A program made the position numbers and the translations under genes. A stretch of DNA of 64,000 bases from DASTDH01 sp041167675. GTDB taxonomy: Bacteria > Verrucomicrobiota > Verrucomicrobiia > Chthoniobacterales > JAFAMB01. Each line of letters opens with the position of its first letter. The first letter of the stretch is position 1. The notes under the pieces were generated by a model that saw only the letters and a program-made list of their open reading frames with translations, searched no databases and was not told where the DNA came from. Below, piece after piece: positions 54,708 through 62,879 of this stretch. Where the stretch lies: contig JBEEIB010000146.1 of assembly GCA_041167675.1 (NCBI GenBank), positions 10,297 to 74,296 of the forward strand. The letters run 5' to 3'.

Positions 54708-55916
54708 ATGGTCACCGTGACAACCGGTGTGCACCACATTCTCGTTATCAACAGTGGTAGTTCATCGCTGAAGTTCTCGCTTCTGGATGTTCAATCGGAA
54801 TCCGTGATTGCAAGTGGGATCGCGGAGCGCTTAGGAACGAAGGAAGCTTCACTGAACTTCAGCGCCAACGGTGCCGAAAAGATTGGAGAACCTCTGCCAA
54901 ATGCGGATCATCGAGCGGCCTTGCGTCGGGTGGTCGATCACATCTTGGCTTTGGTGCCTCATGAGGTCGACGCGCTCGGTCACCGCATCGTTCACGGCGG
55001 CGAGTATTTTCGGGACGCGGTGATTGTCGACGACGAAGTGATTAAGCGGATCGAGGAATTGAGTGACTTGGCGCCCCTCCACAACCCGCCGGGTGCTCAG
55101 GGCATCCGCGTCGCATCGGAGCTATTTCCCCAGAAGCCCCAGGTCGCCGTGTTTGACACCGCTTTCCACCAAACGCTTCCACCGCACGCGTTCCATTATG
55201 CGATTCCGCCGGAATTCTACTCGAAGCATCGCATCCGCCGGTACGGATTTCACGGGACAAGCAACCAGTATATAACTCAGGAACTGGCAAGACGGCTTGG
55301 CCGGCCCCTGACCGAACTCCAGGTTCTGACTGCCCACTTAGGCAATGGCTGCAGCGCCACCGCCGTGAAACAGGGCAAAAGCGTGGATACTACCATGGGA
55401 TTGACTCCACTGGAGGGCGTGGTCATGGGGACGCGCAGCGGAGATGTCGACCCGAGTCTTCACCTTTTCTTGCAGGAACGAGAGGGATTTAGCCTAGGAG
55501 CGATCACTGATATTCTGACCCGGAAAAGCGGTCTTCTTGGTGTCTCCGGGGTGAGCCAGGACATGCGATCGATTCTCCAGGCAATCGACTCCGGGAACGA
55601 TCGGGCCCATCTTGCGGTTGATCTTTTCTGCTACCGGCTCGCCCGTGCGCTGCTCGGATTGGCGGCCGGTTTGCAAAGGATTGACGGGCTTATCTTCACG
55701 GGCGGCATCGGCGAGAACAGCGCAATCATTCGGGCGCGAACGCTAAAGCACTTACAAATTCTCCGGCCGGAGATCAACGAGACCTGGAATCAGCAACATG
55801 GCCGAGAAAGCAACGGGCGGATCACGGAGGAAACGGGATTGGCTTGTTTTGTTGTCCCGACAAACGAAGAACTGATGATTGCTCGGCAAACCGCCGCTTT
55901 GGCGCTGAGACGCTAA
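54708..55916 (+). CDS. ackA: Acetate kinase
   Basis: Converts acetyl phosphate and ADP to acetate and ATP. 402 residues. Signatures: LVINSGSSSLKFSLLD, ALGHRIVHGGE, PLHNPPGAQGI, VFDTAFHQTLPPHAF, YGFHGTSNQYI, LTAHLGNGCSATAVKQGKSV and GLIFTGGIGENSAIIR. It is followed 110 bp later by pta on the same strand, so the pair likely forms an operon. With phosphoketolase it completes an ATP-yielding route to acetate. Confidence 0.97.
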   Translation: MVTVTTGVHHILVINSGSSSLKFSLLDVQSESVIASGIAERLGTKEASLNFSANGAEKIGEPLPNADHRAALRRVVDHILALVPHEVDALGHRIVHGGEYFRDAVIVDDEVIKRIEELSDLAPLHNPPGAQGIRVASELFPQKPQVAVFDTAFHQTLPPHAFHYAIPPEFYSKHRIRRYGFHGTSNQYITQELARRLGRPLTELQVLTAHLGNGCSATAVKQGKSVDTTMGLTPLEGVVMGTRSGDVDPSLHLFLQEREGFSLGAITDILTRKSGLLGVSGVSQDMRSILQAIDSGNDRAHLAVDLFCYRLARALLGLAAGLQRIDGLIFTGGIGENSAIIRARTLKHLQILRPEINETWNQQHGRESNGRITEETGLACFVVPTNEELMIARQTAALALRR

Positions 55917-56026
55917 AGCGGATGACAGATGACAAAGGCTGCGGCTCAGATGCGAATTTTTCCGTTTGCGCTCTCATTGTTTGAATTTGTGATCTGTCAT
56001 TTGGCATCTGCCATATTTCACTGGCC

Positions 56027-58102
56027 ATGAAATCCGCGTTCTTTCTTGCTCCCGCCGGTCGAGGCCAGGGCTTAACTACTGTTGCGCTTGGCTTGGTCGT
56101 GGCCCTTGATCGCCGTGGCGTTCGGGTCTCGTTCTACAAGCCAATCAGTGAGGACACTGGCAACGAATCCCGGCCGGAGCGCTCCACCCATTTTTTGCGG
56201 TCCACGACGACGCTTACGCCCCCGGACCCGCTTCCGTTAGCAGAGGCAACCAAACTCATCTCGAGTGGTCGCCTTGATGAACTTCTCGGAAAGGTTATTG
56301 CGACCTATGAGAAATCGACCCAGGACGCAGATATCGTCGTGGTCGAAGGCCTTCTGCCGTCAATGGATGATTCCTATCGGGGGAGTTTGAATCAGGAACT
56401 GGTCAAGACACTGAACGGGCAAGTCATTTTGGTGGTTGGAATGGCGGAGAAGTCGATTACCGATCTGGATGACCAGATCGAGTACGCGGCAAAGATTTAC
56501 GGCGGCCTGGATAAGATCGTCGGTTTGATTGTCAATCGCTACCCAAGCGAGGCTCGCGATGGGATATCAAATTACCTACGCGATAGCCGTCTTTTTCGGC
56601 GGGGAAATTTGCAATTGATCGGGGTGATCCCTTCCAATGAGTCGCTCACTTTTTGTCGGGCAATCGATGTTCAGCGGCATCTTGACGCGACCGTGATCCA
56701 CGCGGGCGAAATGCAGAGCCGAAGGGTGAAATCAACGTCAATGTTAGCGCGGACTGTTCCAAATCTCCTGCATACCCTAACGCCAGGCGCCATGCTGATG
56801 ACGCCGGCCGACCGGAGTGACATCATACTCGCAGTTTCGATGGCTGTGCTAAGTCGGGTGCCGCTGGCAGGCCTGATCCTGACGGGTGAGACCGAGGTGG
56901 ACGACCGAATTCTCGATTTTTGTCGAGCCGCGCTCGCAACCGGGCTCCCGCTGTTCCGCGTCGCCACGAATAGCTATTCGACGGCAACTAAGCTCTACCA
57001 GATGAGTCCGGAAGTGCCGATCGACGATCTCGCCAGAATTCGGCACGCAATGGATCATGTGGCACAGCACGTCAATATCGATTGGCTGATATCCCGAGCG
57101 AAAACGACGTTGGAATTTCGCATGTCGCCGGCTGCGTTTCTTCATCAGCTCACGGAAAAGGCGCGGGCGGCGAATAAACGAATCGTTCTGCCAGAAGGCG
57201 TGGAACCGCGCACCATAAAGGCGGCGGCCATTTGTACGAGACGTGGGATTGCCCGGTGCGTCTTACTAGGGGTTCCCGAAGAAATCGAGGCGGTCGCCAG
57301 AAGCCAGGATGTGGAGCTACCCGGGGAACTCGAGATTCTCGATCCGGCTTTAGCTCGCTCAAAATATGTTCTGCCGTTGTTCGAGCTGAGGAAAAGCAAG
57401 GGACTTTCGCTGGAGATGGCAGCCAGCCAGCTTGAAGACAACGTCGTATTCGGAACGATGATGTTGGCCCAAGGAGAGGTTAATGGATTGGTGTCTGGCG
57501 CTATCCACTCCACTGCCAACACGATTCGACCTGCCTTACAAATCATTAAGACTCGCCCAAATGCCAAAGCGGTGTCGTCAATCTTCTTCATGTGCTTACC
57601 GGACCAGGTCTTGGTTTACGGGGATTGCGCGGTCATTCCGGATCCTGACGCTGAGACCTTGGCCGATATTGCGATTCAGAGTGCCGATTCAGCGGCTGCG
57701 TTCGGAATATCTCCGCGTGTGGCCATGATCAGCTATTCGACAGGTGAATCGGGTTCCGGCGTGGATGTGGAAAAGGTGCGTGAGGCGACCAAGCTGGCGA
57801 AATCCCGGCGGCCCGACTTGCTAATCGACGGCCCGCTCCAATATGACGCTGCGTTCATGCCAGATGTTGCGAAAGCGAAGGCGCCCGATAGCCCGGTCGC
57901 CGGCCGCGCCACCGTCTTTATCTTTCCAGACCTCAACACCGGCAACACCACTTACAAAGCGGTCCAGCGCAGTGCAAATGTGATTAGTATTGGACCGATG
58001 TTGCAGGGAATGAAAAGACCGGTGAACGATCTGTCGCGCGGCGCCCTCGTTGATGACATTCTCTACACGATTGCTTTGACCGCGATTCAAGCTACCCAGT
58101 GA
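56027..58102 (+). CDS. pta: Phosphate acetyltransferase, long form
   Basis: Interconverts acetyl phosphate and acetyl-CoA. 691 residues, the length of the enterobacterial long form. Residues 1-350 hold the N-terminal P-loop-like domain (FFLAPAGRGQGLTTVALGLV) and DRTGG region. Residues about 365-691 hold the catalytic PTA_PTB domain (KARAANKRIVLPEGVEPRTI, VNGLVSGAIHSTANTIRPAL, VAMISYSTGESGSG, INVISIGPMLQGMKRPVNDL with the initial residues ANVIS). The C-terminus is complete. It is downstream of ackA. Confidence 0.96.
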   Translation: MKSAFFLAPAGRGQGLTTVALGLVVALDRRGVRVSFYKPISEDTGNESRPERSTHFLRSTTTLTPPDPLPLAEATKLISSGRLDELLGKVIATYEKSTQDADIVVVEGLLPSMDDSYRGSLNQELVKTLNGQVILVVGMAEKSITDLDDQIEYAAKIYGGLDKIVGLIVNRYPSEARDGISNYLRDSRLFRRGNLQLIGVIPSNESLTFCRAIDVQRHLDATVIHAGEMQSRRVKSTSMLARTVPNLLHTLTPGAMLMTPADRSDIILAVSMAVLSRVPLAGLILTGETEVDDRILDFCRAALATGLPLFRVATNSYSTATKLYQMSPEVPIDDLARIRHAMDHVAQHVNIDWLISRAKTTLEFRMSPAAFLHQLTEKARAANKRIVLPEGVEPRTIKAAAICTRRGIARCVLLGVPEEIEAVARSQDVELPGELEILDPALARSKYVLPLFELRKSKGLSLEMAASQLEDNVVFGTMMLAQGEVNGLVSGAIHSTANTIRPALQIIKTRPNAKAVSSIFFMCLPDQVLVYGDCAVIPDPDAETLADIAIQSADSAAAFGISPRVAMISYSTGESGSGVDVEKVREATKLAKSRRPDLLIDGPLQYDAAFMPDVAKAKAPDSPVAGRATVFIFPDLNTGNTTYKAVQRSANVISIGPMLQGMKRPVNDLSRGALVDDILYTIALTAIQATQ

Positions 58103-58178
58103 GATCGTTGATGATCTGGTGGACTTATTCGGTTACTTGGCTTTTTGCTCACTCGATTTTAGAGACGGTACACTAGAG

Positions 58179-58970
58179 ATGGGAGAGGAAAATTTTTATC
58201 GGCCGGGTACGCGAAAGGGCGGCAAGATTTGGAACTTTCTGGGACTTGGAGCCTTATTGCTCCTCATGGTTTCGGTATTTTTTGTTGGCGGATTGGCGGT
58301 GCGCAACCCCGGTCTGATTCCAGCGCTGCTTAGCGGCAAGCTTCAGTTATGGCCGAAGCCGGCGCCCACCCCGCAAAAGATCGTGCTGCATCCGAATCAG
58401 CCGGAGAGCTATCTCGGTTTGCTGAACGTGAATCCGAATTCCTTGCCCGACGACCAACGAAAAATTGAGCGGGCGTTGTACGATGGATTTGTTGCTTTGG
58501 GAAGTGCCAGCACGCCGGCTTACGAAGCCGAAACCAAGCTCGGAACCGAACTTTTCACTCCTTTGGCCGCAGCCAACACTAAAGCGGATCTTCAGGCGGT
58601 TCGGCAAGTCGTGGAGAAACTCCGCAGCGCCGGTCAGAAAACATTGGATGATCAAAAGCGTGCAGAGAAAACGCTGATTGGTGAATTGAAGACTGCTGGC
58701 CTGGATGAAATCCTGGCGGAAAAGATTACTGCGTTGATCGCGGCAAAAACGCGGGACGGTATCGATATCGCGACCAACAACGCGTCCAGCATTAGCAATC
58801 ACACGATCCGGTTGCTTGATTTTCTGGAACAAAACCAAGCCGATTGGCACCGGGAATCCAAGCAGTTGATCTTCAATTCTGCGGCAAACTCGAGTCGCTG
58901 CAACGAGCTCATGAATCAGTTGAAACAGGATGTCGAAAACCTGAATCAAACAGTTCGCGAGGCGCGCTAA
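58179..58970 (+). CDS. Membrane-anchored hypothetical protein, family A member 2
   Basis: 263 residues. The start MGEENFYRPG at 58179 is chosen over the longer frame from 58119, whose extra residues lack protein character. A membrane helix (FLGLGALLLLMVSVFFVGG) is followed by AVRNPGLIPALLSGKLQLW, a Pro-rich linker and a helical domain with coiled-coil tendency (DDQKRAEKTLIGELKTAGLD) containing LLDFLEQNQADWHRESKQ. The shared NPGL-after-helix and FLE.N.ADW motifs link it to the 49725 protein. It lies 77 bp after pta on the same strand. Confidence 0.75.
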   Translation: MGEENFYRPGTRKGGKIWNFLGLGALLLLMVSVFFVGGLAVRNPGLIPALLSGKLQLWPKPAPTPQKIVLHPNQPESYLGLLNVNPNSLPDDQRKIERALYDGFVALGSASTPAYEAETKLGTELFTPLAAANTKADLQAVRQVVEKLRSAGQKTLDDQKRAEKTLIGELKTAGLDEILAEKITALIAAKTRDGIDIATNNASSISNHTIRLLDFLEQNQADWHRESKQLIFNSAANSSRCNELMNQLKQDVENLNQTVREAR

Positions 58971-58995
58971 AATAAGGGCAGCGCTATGAGATAAT

Positions 58996-59568
58996 ATGGT
59001 CCAACCAATCAAAACCTCTTCCGGGTTGTGGTGCCCTCCGTCCTGGCTCGGGTTTCTCTGGGGTTTTGCCGAGGGAACACTTTTTTTCATTATCCCGGAT
59101 CTTGTTCTCAGTTGGGCGTCGCTGGCTAGGGCTCGGGGTGGGATCAAAATTCTAGGTGCGATTCTCGCAGGGGCGGTAGTTGGGGGCATCTGCATGTATA
59201 CGTGGGCGCTCTGGCGCCCTGAGTCAGCTCGTTCCGCCGTGGCTGCCGTGCCTTTTGTGCGAACGAAAATGTTTGAGAAAGTCCAAGAGGATTATCGCGC
59301 TTACGGCGTGTCTGGAATATTCTATACGTTAGGTACTGGTATTCCGTACAAGGTCTATGCGGTGCTTGCGCCATCCGTTACTGCGCCCGTCACATTTTGG
59401 CTCATCAGCATTCCGGCACGATTTGAGCGATTGGCGCTCAGTTGGGTGGTTCCGACCATGCTGGGATTATTCCTTAAACGCTGGATTAGGAATCATCGAC
59501 GCCTTACGGCAGCGCTCTGGCTCGGATTTTGGATAGTTACCTACGCGATTTATTGGAGCACGGTATGA
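58996..59568 (+). CDS. YqaA-like integral membrane protein
   Basis: 190 residues with four or five hydrophobic helices: WLGFLWGFAEGTLFFIIPDL, GIKILGAILAGAVVGGICMY, GIFYTLGTGIPYKVYAVLAP and LWLGFWIVTYAIYW. The layout resembles the YqaA/DedA-related small membrane proteins, but no strong signature was identified. It is 25 bp after the preceding gene, so probably in the same transcript. Confidence 0.75.
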   Translation: MVQPIKTSSGLWCPPSWLGFLWGFAEGTLFFIIPDLVLSWASLARARGGIKILGAILAGAVVGGICMYTWALWRPESARSAVAAVPFVRTKMFEKVQEDYRAYGVSGIFYTLGTGIPYKVYAVLAPSVTAPVTFWLISIPARFERLALSWVVPTMLGLFLKRWIRNHRRLTAALWLGFWIVTYAIYWSTV

Positions 59569-59979
59569 GTCCAGAATCTAGAATTTAGAAGCTGGAATGT
59601 TGGAGGCCGTCTTTTCGAGCCGTTCCGCCCGATACAAGCTTCCTGGGGCCGTACGGATCGTTAGCCCTTGATGAAAGCGAAACGGGTCACATCTAGTAGT
59701 CTGCCCCTGTGGACCACAAGATTTCTCTTTTGCGCGTCCTGAGTCTGCTCGCTCATTCGTCGTGTCATTGAAGAAATGTATGACTGCAAAAGATGCGAAT
59801 AGTCACCGAGTACCCGTGATTCATAGGGACTCTTCGATCGAGATTTCGCAATCCATTGGCCGGTCTCCTGCATTTCCCCAAAAATCGATGGGGTGACCGA
59901 TGAGTTTCGGCCCGGTCCGCGGTCTTCATCTTTGAAGGTGCATATCAATGAAACACAGTGACCCAACGAAAAGGCAGTT
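59569..59979. other. Intergenic gap
   Basis: No supported gene. A minus-strand frame (59661-60068) has some protein-like character (MQETGQWIAKSRSK, LGDYSHLLQSYISS) but runs antisense into the DUF899 start and shows no family match. A CCAGAATCTAGAATTTAGAA-like tract (59571-59590) resembles one at 16503. Confidence 0.4.
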
Positions 59980-60735
59980 ATGAGCAAACAGACAAAAACA
60001 TTCGAAGAACAAAAAGACACATTGGACCATGAAATTGTGTCGCCAGAAAAGTGGGCGGCAAAACGCATAGAGCTTCTGAAGAAGGAGAAGGAGTTTACCC
60101 GGCTAGGCGATCAGTTGAGCGCTGAAAAACGTAAACTGCCTTGGGTCGGGGTAGGGAAGGAATACGTCTTCGACGGGCCGGATGGGAAGGAGACCCTCGC
60201 CGACCTCTTCAACGGCAGAAGCCAGTTAATCGTGTACCACTTCATGTTTGGTCCGGAGTGGGAGGAAGGTTGCCAGACCTGCTCGTTAGTGGCCGATAAC
60301 TTCGATGGCAATATCGTACACCTGGCGCATCGCGACGTCACACTGGCCGTGGTTTCGCGGGCGCGCCTGCCCCAGATTGAAGCGTTCAAGCAGCGGATGG
60401 GTTGGCGGTTCAAATGGGTCTCAGCGTACGGGAACGACTTTAACCACGACTATGGCGTGTCGTTTACAAACGAAGAAATGGCGAACGGTAACTACTACAA
60501 TTACGATACCAGCGGATTCCCGCGAGAGGAGGCCCCCGGAATCAGCGTGTTCTATAAGAACGAAACTGGCGATGTCTTCCACACCTATTCCAGCTACGCG
60601 CGCGGACCGGAATTTTTGATCGGCGCCTATAGTTACCTCGACCTCGTGCCGAAGGGCCGTGATGAAGGCGCATTGCCCTTTACGACGGCTTGGATTCGCC
60701 ACCACGATCGGTACTCGGACGACAACCAGCCGTGA
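59980..60735 (+). CDS. DUF899 family thioredoxin-like protein
   Basis: 251 residues of the DUF899 family: TLDHEIVSPEKWAAKRIELL, LPWVGVGKEYVFDGPDGKET, HFMFGPEWEEGCQTCSLVAD (with the CQTC motif), LAVVSRARLPQIEAFKQRMG and FKWVSAYGNDFNHDYGVSF. The fold is thioredoxin-like, but the physiological role of the family is unclear. The start follows AAAGGCAG. The stop overlaps the GTG of the next gene. Confidence 0.93.
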   Translation: MSKQTKTFEEQKDTLDHEIVSPEKWAAKRIELLKKEKEFTRLGDQLSAEKRKLPWVGVGKEYVFDGPDGKETLADLFNGRSQLIVYHFMFGPEWEEGCQTCSLVADNFDGNIVHLAHRDVTLAVVSRARLPQIEAFKQRMGWRFKWVSAYGNDFNHDYGVSFTNEEMANGNYYNYDTSGFPREEAPGISVFYKNETGDVFHTYSSYARGPEFLIGAYSYLDLVPKGRDEGALPFTTAWIRHHDRYSDDNQP

Positions 60736-61070
60736 TTGCTCATCGTTGCTGCGAAGGCGGATCAAGCGACTCTGACCCTCAGGTGGTCGTGGTGCGGACC
60801 GCGGATGATGATCCGCGGCCGCCGACGTTCGTTCGGCGTTGTGCCGAGATCGCTAGATGGGCGGTACCGAGCGGCATCCTGGTGCTGTTGCCAAAGTGTC
60901 CGGCGTGTCTGGCAGCCTACATCGCAATTGGTACCGGGGTTGGGCTTTCGATGCCGGCCGCGACGTATCTACGCGCTCTGCTGGTGATCCTTTGCGTTGC
61001 GTCGCTGGCGTACGTTGCCACAAGACCGGTGGGCCGTCTCATCGCGTTGATTTTCGCAGCGAAAAAATGA
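60732..61070 (+). CDS. Small cysteine-containing membrane protein
   Basis: 112 residues when started at GTG 60732, which overlaps the DUF899 stop (GTGA). Two membrane helices surround a Cys-x-x-Cys: VPSGILVLLPKCPACLAAYI, then ATYLRALLVILCVASLAYVA. The KCPACLAAY motif resembles small membrane proteins of the MerC type or other thiol carriers. With the DUF899 CQTC protein it may form a redox pair; this is inference. Confidence 0.65.
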   Translation: MIAHRCCEGGSSDSDPQVVVVRTADDDPRPPTFVRRCAEIARWAVPSGILVLLPKCPACLAAYIAIGTGVGLSMPAATYLRALLVILCVASLAYVATRPVGRLIALIFAAKK

Positions 61071-61178
61071 AATTGAATCTTTCCACCTACAAAGAGTTGG
61101 TGATCCAACCCACTACATTCGCAGAATTTGCGCGTCGTCACGCGGCCGTGTTTCGCGGTGACTCAGCCTAACGTTAAC

Positions 61179-62234
61179 ATGCTCGATATACCGGAGCCAT
61201 CGCGGCTTCTGGACCCTGCCAAAAAGGGCGACCGGGACGCGTTTCAGCAACTCGCCGAGCCCTACCGGCGTGAGCTGCGACTCCACTGCTACCGTATGCT
61301 CGGCTCGCTTCACGACGCCGAGGACCTCGTCCAGGAGACGTTCCTGCGCGCTTGGCGTGGACTCAACGGCTTCGAAGGACGGGCCTCCTTCCGCGGCTGG
61401 CTTTATCGAATTGCCACTAACGCATGCCTTAATGCCATCGCCAGCCGGGTGAACACACGCCGAGTACTTCCGGAGATGCATGGCCCGCCCTCCGACCAGC
61501 CGCCCGACGGCGAGCCAGCCACTGAGGTTGCCTGGCTTGAACCTTACCCGGACACGGCGCTTGAAGGCATTGCTGACACTGCGCCGAGTCCAGAAGCGCG
61601 TTATGAGATGCGTGAGGCGGTGCAGCTTGCCTTCGTCGCGACGATCCAGCACCTACCGCCCCGGCAGCGGGCTATCCTGTTGCTTCGCGACGTGATGGGT
61701 TGGACGGCCAGCGAGACTGCCGCATTGCTGGACGTCTCGGTCGCGTCGGTCAACAGCGCTCTACAACGCGCGCGCACCACGCTGGCCAAAGGATTCCCAA
61801 CCGGTCGACCCAGCGGCAATCCGGCGCCGGACGATCGGCAACGCGCGTTGCTCGAGCGCTATGTCCAGGCCTGGGAGGGTGCTGATCTCGACGCCTTTGC
61901 CGCCCTGCTTAAGGAGGATGCAATCCTGAGCATGCCGCCCTGGCGGCAGTGGTATCTTGGGCGCAAAGCGATTCGGGCGTTCTTTGCCTGGGCCTGGGAG
62001 TTACCTGGCATCAGGTCTTCTCGTCTCGTTCCGATCGCTGCGAACCGCCAGCCGGCCTTTGCGCTGTACCGCAGTGCCCAAGACGATCCCGAATGCCGAG
62101 CTCACGGGATCGAGCTGCTCACTCTTCAGGACGACGCCATCGCGGTCCTAACGGTCTTTCGGGATCCGCGGCTATTCGCTGCGTTCGGCTTACCAGCCGT
62201 CCTACCGACCCAAGGCACGGTTCCGTCGACATAG
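61179..62234 (+). CDS. ECF sigma factor with SnoaL-like C-terminal domain
   Basis: 351 residues. Region 2 is HCYRMLGSLHDAEDLVQETF, then LRAWRGLNGFEGRASFRGWL. Region 4 is LPPRQRAILLLRDVMGWTAS with ETAALLDVSVASVNSALQRA. The C-terminal about 130 residues (RYVQAWEGADLDAFAALLKE, MPPWRQWYLGRKAIRAFFAW) form an NTF2/SnoaL-like domain, as in SigG/SigJ-type sigma factors that are controlled without a classical anti-sigma factor. ATG at 61179 is preferred over 61128. It is followed 12 bp later by a DinB-like gene. Confidence 0.92.
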   Translation: MLDIPEPSRLLDPAKKGDRDAFQQLAEPYRRELRLHCYRMLGSLHDAEDLVQETFLRAWRGLNGFEGRASFRGWLYRIATNACLNAIASRVNTRRVLPEMHGPPSDQPPDGEPATEVAWLEPYPDTALEGIADTAPSPEARYEMREAVQLAFVATIQHLPPRQRAILLLRDVMGWTASETAALLDVSVASVNSALQRARTTLAKGFPTGRPSGNPAPDDRQRALLERYVQAWEGADLDAFAALLKEDAILSMPPWRQWYLGRKAIRAFFAWAWELPGIRSSRLVPIAANRQPAFALYRSAQDDPECRAHGIELLTLQDDAIAVLTVFRDPRLFAAFGLPAVLPTQGTVPST

Positions 62235-62246
62235 TTCCAACAACCA

Positions 62247-62759
62247 ATGGATTCCGCCTCCGCCCAAGGCCCATTGTCGGCGAGAGCTCTTCTGCGCTGG
62301 CAGTTCCGGGTTGCTCACGAGCTTCTAGAGGCCGCGATCGAACGGCTCACCGCCGAAGCGGTCCTTCGGCGTCCAACCGGTATGGCTGCATCGCCCGGAG
62401 CTTGTTACGCCCAGGTTGTACTCTGTGAGGATTTGAGCGTGAATGGCGTGCTCGGCGGCGGAACGCCGCTTGCGCTCTCGACCTGGATCGGCCGCACTGG
62501 CGTCAGCGAGATTCCTTCGCTCGCTGATCCGATCAGCTGGCACGCCTGGGCCCGACGGGTCCAGCTCGACGTGGGCGAGCTGCGATCCTATGCGCGGGCG
62601 GTATACGCCTCGACCGACGCGTATCTAGTCGCGCTCAGGGATGACGCTCTGGAACAGCCGCCCGAGGAAATGCCGGCCTGCGTGCTGAACGCACTGCTTT
62701 TGACGCTGTCGACGCGGCGCGGCGAAATCGACTGTCTGCATGCCTTCGTTTGTCAGTAA
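62247..62759 (+). CDS. DinB-like four-helix protein
   Basis: 170 residues, mainly helical, with a pattern like DinB/YfiT superfamily members: LLRWQFRVAHELLEAAIERL, TAEAVLRRPTGMAASPGACY and a C-terminal LSTRRGEIDCLHAFVCQ, where metal ligands would lie. Only part of the usual His triad is visible, so metal binding is uncertain. It is probably co-transcribed with the sigma factor. Confidence 0.75.
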   Translation: MDSASAQGPLSARALLRWQFRVAHELLEAAIERLTAEAVLRRPTGMAASPGACYAQVVLCEDLSVNGVLGGGTPLALSTWIGRTGVSEIPSLADPISWHAWARRVQLDVGELRSYARAVYASTDAYLVALRDDALEQPPEEMPACVLNALLLTLSTRRGEIDCLHAFVCQ

Positions 62760-62879
62760 TAGGGTCAGATCTAAACTGTCGATTGCGCTGAAATTCAGGC
62801 TGGCCAATCGGACAAGAATTGCGGCAGTTGAGATAAGAAACAGCCAATTTCGAGGATCGGGGCGTATATCACCCTGGCC

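Noticed and set aside
59661..60068. 135-residue minus-strand frame
   Set aside because: Overlaps the DUF899 start in antisense; some plausible composition but no family or ribosome-binding site to support it.
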